Assembly (NCBI GenBank): GCA_025351785.1
Contig: JANXVF010000024.1
Coordinates: forward strand, 1-54,093
Direction: 5' to 3'
Length of the DNA stretch: 54,093 nucleotides
From: Flavobacterium sp.
GTDB taxonomy: Bacteria > Bacteroidota > Bacteroidia > Flavobacteriales > Flavobacteriaceae
The position numbers and the translations under genes are program-made. Each line of letters begins with the position of its first letter. Positions within the stretch are counted from its first letter, which is position 1. The notes below the pieces were generated by a model that worked only from the letters and a program-made list of their open reading frames with translations, was not told the DNA's origin and did no database searches. Positions 1 through 7,379 of this stretch are shown here, one piece after another.

Positions 1-41
1 AAATCATCAAAAATAGTTATCAACATTTTTCAAAATTAACT

Positions 42-72
42 TTTGTACATTATTTCTATAAAGCTACATTTC
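42..72 (+). promoter_or_regulatory. Candidate promoter of umuC-umuD
   Basis: TTTG at 42-45 is followed after 19 bases by TACATTTC at 65-72, one base off the Bacteroidota -7 consensus TAnnTTTG. It lies 14 bases before the umuC start codon. I see no convincing LexA-type palindrome, so SOS control cannot be claimed. Confidence 0.5.
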
Positions 73-85
73 ATATTTTTACAAG

Positions 86-1351
86 ATGTATGGTTTAGTA
101 GATTGCAATAATTTTTACGCCTCGTGCGAACGTGTTTTTCAGCCACAACTTATAGGCAAACCTATTGTTATTTTGTCCAATAACGATGGCTGTGTTATTT
201 CTAGAAGCTATGAAGCTAAAGATTTAGGAATCCCGATGGGCGCACCCGAATTTAAAATTAGAGCCGAATTAAAACAAAAAAATATTCATGTTTTTTCGTC
301 AAACTATGCTTTGTATGGCGACTTGAGCAATCGAGTTATGAAAATTTTAGAGGCTTATACGCCTAGTGTTGAGGTTTATAGTATTGATGAATCATTTATG
401 AATTTTGACGGAATGCAAATTCATGATTTTCATGCCTATGGAATTCAAATAAAAAAACGAGTTCAAAAATGGATAGGAATTCCCGTTTGTGTAGGCTTTG
501 CCGATTCAAAAGCATTAGCAAAAGTTGCCAATAAAATTGCCAAAAAATATCAGGAACGAACCCAAGGTATTTATGTAATCGACACAGACGAAAAACGAAT
601 TAAAGCACTAAAATGGACAAAAATTGAAGACGTTTGGGGAATAGGCTCTCGACTGACAAAAAAAATGCAAGAAAGAAATATTTTGACCGCTTTTGATTTT
701 ACTTTACCACAAAATGAAGGGTACATAAAAAAAGAAATGGGCGTTGTAGGCATTCGATTAAAAATGGAACTCGAAGGAAAATCGGTTCTCGAAATGGAAG
801 AGCCAAAAGACAAAAAAAATATTGCAGTAACCCGAAGTTTTGACGGAAACATTACTACATTTAATGAAATGAAAGAGCGTGTTTCGACCTTTGCAACGGT
901 TTGTGCCGAGAAGTTGCGCAAACAAAACTCCTGCTGCTACGGCATTATTTTGTATCTCAGAAAAGATAAGTACAAAGTAGCTACACAACAATATAGTTTT
1001 TATAAAATGGAAACACTTCCGTTTGCCAGCAACTCTAGTTTAACTTTGAGCACCGTTGCTATAAAAATGTTGCACGAACTATTTGAAGAAGGCGAAATTT
1101 ATAAAAAAGCAGGTATTATTGTAACCCAAATTATTCCTCAAGATCAAAAACAATTTCATCTATTTGAAGAGGAAAATCCAAAACATCAAAATCTAATGAA
1201 AGTCATAGACGATTTTCATAAAAAAACGGGCGAACGCAAAATTAGACTAGGAAACCAAGATTTGCAACGCACCTGGAAGATGAAGCAAAACCATTTGTCA
1301 AAAAAATATACGACCGATTTTAAACAGATTATGGAAGTAAAATGCAACTAA
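86..1351 (+). CDS. umuC: Y-family DNA polymerase V catalytic subunit (UmuC-like)
   Basis: Error-prone translesion polymerase that copies past damaged bases, acting with processed UmuD. The 421 residues match the family length. The first catalytic Asp is D6 in GLVDCNNFYASCER, and the signature YSIDE is at residues 98-102 with D101 and E102 as metal ligands. A helix-hairpin-helix/fingers region follows, then the little-finger domain and a DUF4113-like C-terminus. The ATG follows a promoter-like sequence and the reading frame is intact. Its 3' end overlaps umuD by 10 bases, which implies translational coupling. In E. coli umuD comes first, so the order is reversed here. Confidence 0.95.
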   Translation: MYGLVDCNNFYASCERVFQPQLIGKPIVILSNNDGCVISRSYEAKDLGIPMGAPEFKIRAELKQKNIHVFSSNYALYGDLSNRVMKILEAYTPSVEVYSIDESFMNFDGMQIHDFHAYGIQIKKRVQKWIGIPVCVGFADSKALAKVANKIAKKYQERTQGIYVIDTDEKRIKALKWTKIEDVWGIGSRLTKKMQERNILTAFDFTLPQNEGYIKKEMGVVGIRLKMELEGKSVLEMEEPKDKKNIAVTRSFDGNITTFNEMKERVSTFATVCAEKLRKQNSCCYGIILYLRKDKYKVATQQYSFYKMETLPFASNSSLTLSTVAIKMLHELFEEGEIYKKAGIIVTQIIPQDQKQFHLFEEENPKHQNLMKVIDDFHKKTGERKIRLGNQDLQRTWKMKQNHLSKKYTTDFKQIMEVKCN

Positions 1352-1776
1352 AAAACAAACTAACATTTTTTTTACCCGATTTAGAAAATCCAGTCGAACT
1401 GCCTTTTATCGAGGCAGGCATAAAGGCAGGATTCCCGTCGCCCGCTGCAGATTTTGACGAAGCAAAAATAAGTTTAGATAACGTACTTGTAAAAAACAAA
1501 GAAGCCACATTTTATGCCAAAGCAAGTGGAACATCAATGATAGGCGCAGGGATAGACGATGGCGATATACTAGTAATTGACAGAAGTCTAGAACCCCAAA
1601 ACAACAAAATTGCAGTCTGTTTTATAGACGGCGAATTTACCATAAAACGAATTCTTATCAAAAAAGATTGTGTCTATTTGATGCCAGAGAATAAATATTT
1701 TGAACCCATAAAAGTTACAAACGAAAACGATTTGATAATATGGGGAATTGTAACTTATGTTATAAAAAATGTCTGA
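1342..1776 (+). CDS. umuD: UmuD-like self-cleaving S24 peptidase subunit of Pol V
   Basis: Partner of UmuC, expected to self-cleave when bound to a RecA filament and then form the active polymerase. By alignment from memory with E. coli UmuD, the cleavage site is A29-G30 just before FPSPAADF, the nucleophile is S65 in SGTSM, and the general base is K102 in FTIKRI; all are present. The length of 144 residues is normal. It overlaps the end of umuC by 10 bases. There is no N-terminal DNA-binding domain, so it is not a LexA-type repressor. Confidence 0.93.
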   Translation: MQLKNKLTFFLPDLENPVELPFIEAGIKAGFPSPAADFDEAKISLDNVLVKNKEATFYAKASGTSMIGAGIDDGDILVIDRSLEPQNNKIAVCFIDGEFTIKRILIKKDCVYLMPENKYFEPIKVTNENDLIIWGIVTYVIKNV

Positions 1777-1896
1777 ATAAAATTAAAAATGAAGATTTTC
1801 AAAGATGAGTTTCTAAAGATTAAATTCAATACCCCAAACCATAACCTCAAAGATCAATAAACAAAAAAATAATTTACATTTACAAAAAATAAAATT

Positions 1897-3336
1897 ATGG
1901 TTTTGAGTAGATTTTGGCTTGTTATTTTTATATCATCAATTGTTTTTGTTGTAGTAAGTTTATTTTTAGGAAATAGTTACACAATCGATTTCATTTTAAA
2001 TGGTAAAAAAGATGATCCCATTTTACTATCCGAAAAATATATTAAACAACTTCCTGTTTTTGTAAAAGATAGTATTGCAAAAGCTAAAGATCAAACGATG
2101 ATTATCGACAGAGATACTTTGAACCCTGATACTACTTATGTTTATAAAAATAAAACAGTAAAAATATACAGCGGTGTTCAAAAAGCAGATGGGCTTTTGC
2201 CAACTTGCAAAAACACATTGTTAGATTTAATTATACCATTAATTGCCTATTTGGCATTTTTTTGTGGCTTGATGCAATTATTAATTGACTCTGGTGCATC
2301 CGAAAAATTAGCGCGAAAATTAAGTCCTGTTTTTTCAAAAATATTTCCTACTGTTCCTAAAAATCACGAGTCAATATCATACATGACGTTAAATTTTGCC
2401 GCAAATTTTTTAGGTTTAGATTCGGCCGCCACTCCTTTTGGTTTAAAGGCAATGCAAAGTTTGCAAGAAATAAATCCCGATAAAGATAGGGCCAGCGATG
2501 CACAAATTATGTTTTTGTGTTTGCACGCAGCAGGATTAACATTAATCCCTACGTCAATCATTGGTTATCGTGCAGCAGAAAACGCTAGTAATCCGGCAGA
2601 TGTAATGTTGCCCTGCATAATCACATCATTTATAGGAACAATAGCAGCGTTTTTAATTGTGGGAATCAAACAAAAAATAAATTTCAAAAGCGCTTCATTA
2701 CTAGTGGTTTTGATAACATTACTTGCGGCAATAACAGGTTTATTATTTTATGTAAACCATTTAGACTTGATAGAAAAAAACTTTTTTACAGCCAATCTTT
2801 CAGGATTAATGCTGGTTGCGATTATTGCTTTTACATTAATTTTTTCCTTTCTTCACGAGAAGAAATTTACCGAAAAAGAAACTACAATTTTTGATTCATT
2901 TGTGATAGGAGCCAATAACGGATTGCAAACTGGAGTTAAAATTTTTCCCTATGTTTTAGGAATGTTAGTTGCTATTTCATTTTTCAGAAACAGCGGATTA
3001 TTTGAAATTATAAGCAACACAATTTCATTTGTTTTTTCAAATATTGGTGTAAGTAAACAAATTACAGATTCGTTGCCAGTAGCCATGTTAAGGCCCTTTA
3101 GCTCAGGAGGTTCTCGAGGTTTTATGATTGATTCAATGAAAATGTTTGGTCCAGACTCATTCACAGGAAGATTAAGTTGTATTTTTCAATGTAGTGCAGA
3201 AACCACTTTTTATGTAATCGCTGTTTATTTTGGCAGTATAAATGTAAAAAATACCCGATATACACTTGGCACCATGCTGTTGGTTGACCTTGTTTGTGTG
3301 GTTACTGCGATCTTGGTTGCAGGTTGGTTTTTTTAG
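1897..3336 (+). CDS. Fused SpmA/SpmB-like nucleoside-recognition-domain membrane protein
   Basis: A polytopic inner-membrane protein of 479 residues. It has an N-terminal membrane anchor (about 8-27), an extracytoplasmic segment rich in Asp and Lys (about 35-100), then two successive blocks resembling spore maturation proteins A and B (Gate/nucleoside recognition domain). The conserved stretch LNFAANFLGLDSAATPFGLK lies in the first block and SSGGSRGFMIDSMK with CSAETTFY in the second. Bacteroidota that never sporulate commonly carry this fusion. The transported or sensed molecule is unknown. It stands alone, with a dispersed repeat starting 17 bases after its stop codon. Confidence 0.8.
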   Translation: MVLSRFWLVIFISSIVFVVVSLFLGNSYTIDFILNGKKDDPILLSEKYIKQLPVFVKDSIAKAKDQTMIIDRDTLNPDTTYVYKNKTVKIYSGVQKADGLLPTCKNTLLDLIIPLIAYLAFFCGLMQLLIDSGASEKLARKLSPVFSKIFPTVPKNHESISYMTLNFAANFLGLDSAATPFGLKAMQSLQEINPDKDRASDAQIMFLCLHAAGLTLIPTSIIGYRAAENASNPADVMLPCIITSFIGTIAAFLIVGIKQKINFKSASLLVVLITLLAAITGLLFYVNHLDLIEKNFFTANLSGLMLVAIIAFTLIFSFLHEKKFTEKETTIFDSFVIGANNGLQTGVKIFPYVLGMLVAISFFRNSGLFEIISNTISFVFSNIGVSKQITDSLPVAMLRPFSSGGSRGFMIDSMKMFGPDSFTGRLSCIFQCSAETTFYVIAVYFGSINVKNTRYTLGTMLLVDLVCVVTAILVAGWFF

Positions 3337-3353
3337 ATTTTTTAATAAATGGT

Positions 3354-3533
3354 TTTAGTCTAATAAATATAGTTAAACATATAGAAACATCGAAAATATA
3401 ACCTATAAAAAAGCTACTCTTTAAATAGAATTGATAGCTATGTGAAAAATTAAATCTCTAAAAACTCTATATTCAGAAGCATAATCTATGACTCTATGAG
3501 GTTTAAAAAATAAATATACATTTAAGACCAAAG
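3354..3533 (+). repeat. Dispersed ~180-bp repeat with terminal inverted repeats, copy A
   Basis: This is the most diverged of three copies in the window (others at 18796-18980, inverted, and 29983-30155). It begins TTTAGTCTAATAAATATA and ends TTTAAGACCAAAG. The inner landmark GAATTGATAGCTATGTGAAA is conserved at 3429-3448. It occupies about half of the non-coding stretch between the SpmAB gene and the tRNA. The rest of that stretch holds only AT-rich sequence and the tRNA terminator. No ORF is evident inside the repeat. Confidence 0.85.
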
Positions 3534-3702
3534 TCAAATAAATTAAAATATTTATCAAAAAATATTTAGACCATCGTTTTAACAATTTAGAATTTAAACA
3601 TTATTAATAAAAAAATCTCTCAAAAAAGACTTTTAAAGTGCCTAAATCCTAAGTCGAACCCAAAAAAGTTTGCCTTCTACAATTCGATTATCAATAAAAC
3701 AT

Positions 3703-3735
3703 AAAAAAGCTCCTAGTTTCCTAGAAGCTTTTTAT
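3703..3735 (-). terminator. Rho-independent terminator of tRNA-Leu
   Basis: Read on the minus strand, the tRNA 3' end is followed almost at once by a hairpin whose arms (3703-3716 and 3721-3735) pair with a single mismatch around a 4-base loop. It ends in a T-run on the minus strand; the arms also have an A/T tail on the plus side. Confidence 0.85.
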
Positions 3736-3736
3736 G

Positions 3737-3816
3737 TACCCGGAGCCGGAGTCGAACCGGCACGGTTTCCCACAGGTGTTTGAGACCAGCGCGTCTACCA
3801 ATTCCGCCATCCGGGC
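3737..3816 (-). tRNA. tRNA-Leu (anticodon CAA)
   Basis: The reverse complement begins GCCCGGA and ends TCCGGGT plus discriminator A, giving a 7-bp acceptor stem with one G-U pair. The D-arm contains AATTGGTAGACGC, and the T-arm has GGTTCGACTCC. The anticodon loop CTCAAAC sits on a 5-bp stem with one mismatch and gives anticodon CAA (reads TTG). A variable arm longer than in class I tRNAs fits Leu. The CCA end is not encoded. Confidence 0.95.
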
Positions 3817-4016
3817 ATTAAAGTTAAATTGTATGTGATACAAGTTATCTGGATGGTAGTTCAAAATTTTATAATTTCAAACTCTTTGAATAGACATTAA
3901 AACAAATTAACTATTTCGACGCAATAGATTGTTTTAAAATAAATAACAATCTACTAAACACTTTGCAAATTTAAAAATTAAAACCAATTAGAACCTAAAA
4001 ATACTTAAAAATATCC

Positions 4017-4046
4017 TTTCAGAGTCCGATTTAATTTCTAAATTTG
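4017..4046 (+). promoter_or_regulatory. Promoter of prs-rplY
   Basis: TAAATTTG at 4039-4046 matches TAnnTTTG exactly, and TTTC at 4017-4020 is an approximate -33 element 18 bases before. The resulting leader would be about 45 bases. The rest of 3817-4097 is AT-rich with no gene seen. Confidence 0.65.
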
Positions 4047-4097
4047 CACCTCGTTAAATCGAGCTAGAAGTAACTAACTACAAAACAACAAATTATA

Positions 4098-5039
4098 ATG
4101 TCACAGTTTGAACCAGAAGCAAAGATATTTGCGTGTTCGCAAAGTGTGTATTTAGCCGAACAAATTGCTGAAAAGTATGGAGTTCCGCTTGGTAAAGTTA
4201 CGTTTTCAAAATATAGTGATGGAGAATTTCAACCATCATATGAAGAATCTATCAGAGGATTACGCGTTTTTATTGTTTGTTCTACATTTCCAAGTGCAGA
4301 TAATTTGATGGAATTGTTGCTTATGATAGATGCGGCAAAAAGGGCTTCTGCACGACATGTAACAGCTGTAATTCCCTATTTTGGATGGGCAAGACAAGAC
4401 AGGAAAGACAAGCCAAGAGTTCCGATTGGAGCTAAACTTGTTGCAAATTTGCTTGATGCGGCAGGTGCTACTAGAGTTATGACTATGGATTTGCACGCAG
4501 ACCAAATTCAAGGTTTTTTTGAAAAACCTGTAGATCATTTATTTGCATCGACTATCTTTTTGCCCTATGTAAAAAGTTTAAAATTAGATAACTTAACCAT
4601 TGCCTCGCCAGATATGGGAGGATCAAAAAGAGCTTATGCTTATTCTAAGTTTTTAGAATCTGATGTTGTGATTTGTTATAAACAGCGCAAAATTGCAAAT
4701 GTAATTGATACAATGGAGTTGATAGGCGAGGTTAGAGGCCGAAATGTAATTTTAGTTGATGATATGATAGATACTGGAGGAACATTGGCTAAAGCTGCAG
4801 ATTTGATGATCGAAAAAGGAGCATTAAGCGTAAGAGCAATTTGTACACATCCTATATTATCGGGTCAGGCTTACGAAAAAATTGAGAATTCTAAATTGTT
4901 AGAATTAATTGTTACAGATTCTATCCCTTTAAAAAAGGAATCTAGAAAGATAAAAGTGGTAAGTTGTGCCCCACTTTTTGCTGAGGTAATGAACATGGTA
5001 CAACACAATAATTCAATAAGTGGTAAATTTTTAATGTAA
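4098..5039 (+). CDS. prs: Ribose-phosphate pyrophosphokinase
   Basis: Makes PRPP from ribose 5-phosphate and ATP for purine, pyrimidine, His, Trp and NAD synthesis in the cytoplasm. The 313 residues are the usual length. Visible signatures are [10 protein letters not shown] near the N-terminus, the ribose-phosphate segment [15 protein letters not shown], and the PRPP-binding loop [14 protein letters not shown]. An upstream TAnnTTTG promoter and the gap of only 67 bases to rplY suggest one transcript. A prs-rplY pair is a common arrangement in bacteria. Confidence 0.97.
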   Translation: MSQFEPEAKIFACSQSVYLAEQIAEKYGVPLGKVTFSKYSDGEFQPSYEESIRGLRVFIVCSTFPSADNLMELLLMIDAAKRASARHVTAVIPYFGWARQDRKDKPRVPIGAKLVANLLDAAGATRVMTMDLHADQIQGFFEKPVDHLFASTIFLPYVKSLKLDNLTIASPDMGGSKRAYAYSKFLESDVVICYKQRKIANVIDTMELIGEVRGRNVILVDDMIDTGGTLAKAADLMIEKGALSVRAICTHPILSGQAYEKIENSKLLELIVTDSIPLKKESRKIKVVSCAPLFAEVMNMVQHNNSISGKFLM

Positions 5040-5106
5040 AATATTTTTTTATATTTATACATTACATACAATTAGAATTTTTATTATTAACTATATATTT
5101 TTTACA

Positions 5107-5712
5107 ATGAAATCGATTACAATTAAAGGATCACAAAGAGAAAGCGTGGGCAAAGTAGCTACAAAAGCCATACGTAATGCTGGAATGGTTCCTTGCGTTA
5201 TTTACGGAGGAAATCAACCAATTCATTTTGCAGCAGAAATTAAAGCATTCAAATCGTTGGTTTACACTCCAAATGCGCACACAGTTGCAATTGACTTAGG
5301 TGGAAAATCGCACACTGCAATTTTGCAGGACATTCAGTTTCACCCAACATCAGATGCAATTTTGCATATCGATTTTTTTGAAATAGCTGATGACAAGGAA
5401 ATTACAATGGAGGTACCTGTAAAAGTTGTTGGAACTTCACCAGGAGTTCTTCTAGGAGGTGTTTTAAATTTAAATCAAAGAAGACTTAAAGTTAAAGCGT
5501 TACCAAAAAATCTTCCAGATTTTGTTGAAGCTAATATTGGTGAACTTCAAATGGGTAACAAGTTATATGTTACAAAATTAGAAACTAAAAATTTCAAATT
5601 AATTCATCCTGACAACACTGTTGTAGCTCAAGTTAAAGTATCGAGAGCTGCAATGAAAGCAGCACAAGAAGCTGCAAAAGCTGAAAAAGGTGGACCTAAA
5701 AAGAAAAAATAA
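5107..5712 (+). CDS. rplY: 50S ribosomal protein L25 (TL5/Ctc form)
   Basis: Binds 5S rRNA in the large ribosomal subunit. At 201 residues it is the long form: an N-terminal L25 RNA-binding domain (roughly 1-90, with the segment ACVIYGG-like VPCVIYGGN) followed by the TL5 C-terminal beta domain and a tail rich in Lys and Ala. It lies downstream of prs in the same direction and ends just before a strong hairpin terminator. Confidence 0.96.
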   Translation: MKSITIKGSQRESVGKVATKAIRNAGMVPCVIYGGNQPIHFAAEIKAFKSLVYTPNAHTVAIDLGGKSHTAILQDIQFHPTSDAILHIDFFEIADDKEITMEVPVKVVGTSPGVLLGGVLNLNQRRLKVKALPKNLPDFVEANIGELQMGNKLYVTKLETKNFKLIHPDNTVVAQVKVSRAAMKAAQEAAKAEKGGPKKKK

Positions 5713-5726
5713 TTCTTTTAATATTC

Positions 5727-5766
5727 AAAAAAAAAGCATCAGGTATAGTGACCTGATGCTTTTTTT
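5727..5766. terminator. Bidirectional terminator between rplY and the SGNH lipoprotein gene
   Basis: A perfect 10-bp stem, AGCATCAGGT at 5735-5744 and its complement at 5751-5760, encloses a 6-base loop. A-run and T-run flank it on either side, so it can end both the plus transcript of prs-rplY and the minus transcript of the lipoprotein gene. Confidence 0.92.
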
Positions 5767-5797
5767 CATTTTATCTATGACCTGAAAGCTTTACTAT

Positions 5798-7351
5798 TTA
5801 TAGCATTGCAGGAAACAATATTCTATATAATCCTAAGTCAACCGCTTTGAAGTTTGAACCATAAGTAGAGTTTATAGCTTCAAGAAATTTGTTTGCAATT
5901 AATGCATATCCTCTAGGACTAGGGTGAACTCCATCTAATGAAAAACCACCACCTGTCACGTAAGCTGAAGTAACATTAAAAGCGTTTGCTGTGTAGCCAG
6001 ATGTTGCCACTTGATTTAAAACTGCATTAGCATCAACAAACGCTAACCCTTTTGATATTGCCAAAGCTTGAATTGTTGCGTTAAAAGCATCTGTTGCTAC
6101 TTTTACTTCGGCAGTTTCTGAAGCTGTTAAAGTAGTATTATCTTGCATAGGATATGAAACCCCTATGGTGTTAAATGGTGATGGCGCACCAGATTGAGTA
6201 GTTCCAATTATTGTTCTTGCAGTTAGCAAAATATAATCTTTTGTTGACATAGCGTTACTTGCATGTCTTGCTTGACCGTAAATACTTCCCAAATAGGTTG
6301 CCGTTGGCGCACCAAGTGATGGTGTCAAAGCTGCGGTAATTTGTGCAGAAATATTTAATAAAGTTTCATCTTTTATTAATAATGGATTTTTTTCAATTGT
6401 AGCAGGGTTTCCATCATCTGCAACAAGTGTTTGAAATCGTGTTGGCAATCCATTTGCTGTCAATGCTGCATTTATTCCACCAAAAAGTTGATTTAATTGT
6501 CCAGCACTTGTTGCAGGCAAACCTGGAATAGCATCCGTAGGAACAGTTGTAAAAAACGGAACTGAAGTTACATAAGGTATGTTTGCAACAACTCCTTTAG
6601 CTCCATTTGCCGTTAGCGAATTGACTAAAGTAGAATATACACTTGCAAAAACGTTTGTATTAGTAATGTCATTTGGACCATAAGTTGCTGGATTTAAATT
6701 TGTTAACTGATTAACTCCTGTACCACCAGATGTTGCATAACTCAAAACATCGTTATTTCCTATCCATAGAGAAAAGAAAGTTGGACTCTGAGCTGTTGCA
6801 TCACCAATAATTGTAGAAGTTGCAGAAGATGCAAATCTTACATAATACGGGTTAGCTTGTCCTGTTAAAACTCCAGCAGGATTTCCATAACCAGCAGCAA
6901 GCAAATGAAAACTTTTTGCACCTGGAACCCCCATATTATTGAAAGGTCCAGTGAGATGATTAGTTATATCAGTTGTAATTGTTCCAGAAACAGGTGCTGG
7001 TCCTGAGCCATTAAAATATAATCTTGGACCTTGAATTTGAGTTCCCCCAAAAAGTAAACCTCCTATATTATCGGCTGTGAAGGGTATCTTAAATTCGCCT
7101 CCTCCTACTTGCGAGAATTGTTGTGACAAAATTGCAGGATAAGAACCTTTTTGCCCTTCTATAAAAAGTGCACCATCGCTATAACCTGAAGTTAACGAGT
7201 TTCCTACAGATACATATTTTGAAAAATCGGCTGTGCCAGATGTTAATGGTAATCCATCAGATGAATTGCTTACAACTACGTCATCATTTTTTTCACTACA
7301 AGCCACTATAGTTAATGAAACTAAAAGAAGCCATTTAATATTTTTTATCAT
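5798..7351 (-). CDS. SGNH/GDSL-hydrolase lipoprotein
   Basis: An outer-membrane or periplasmic lipoprotein with an esterase-type fold. The signal peptide ends in a lipobox (LTIVAC, lipidated C18). Block I is GNSLT with nucleophile S52, block III is the IGNNDVL segment (N in the oxyanion hole), and block V is DGVHPSPRGY with D473 and H476. All SGNH catalytic residues are therefore present. At 517 residues it is longer than single-domain family members (about 200). It lies 28 bases downstream of a TonB-dependent receptor and is probably co-transcribed, which suggests it acts on, or presents, the receptor's ligand. The substrate (ester, lipid or glycan acetyl group) cannot be read from the sequence. 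Confidence 0.85.
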   Translation of the reverse strand: MIKNIKWLLLVSLTIVACSEKNDDVVVSNSSDGLPLTSGTADFSKYVSVGNSLTSGYSDGALFIEGQKGSYPAILSQQFSQVGGGEFKIPFTADNIGGLLFGGTQIQGPRLYFNGSGPAPVSGTITTDITNHLTGPFNNMGVPGAKSFHLLAAGYGNPAGVLTGQANPYYVRFASSATSTIIGDATAQSPTFFSLWIGNNDVLSYATSGGTGVNQLTNLNPATYGPNDITNTNVFASVYSTLVNSLTANGAKGVVANIPYVTSVPFFTTVPTDAIPGLPATSAGQLNQLFGGINAALTANGLPTRFQTLVADDGNPATIEKNPLLIKDETLLNISAQITAALTPSLGAPTATYLGSIYGQARHASNAMSTKDYILLTARTIIGTTQSGAPSPFNTIGVSYPMQDNTTLTASETAEVKVATDAFNATIQALAISKGLAFVDANAVLNQVATSGYTANAFNVTSAYVTGGGFSLDGVHPSPRGYALIANKFLEAINSTYGSNFKAVDLGLYRILFPAML

Positions 7352-7379
7352 AATATATTATTTTAAGTTATTTATTTTT

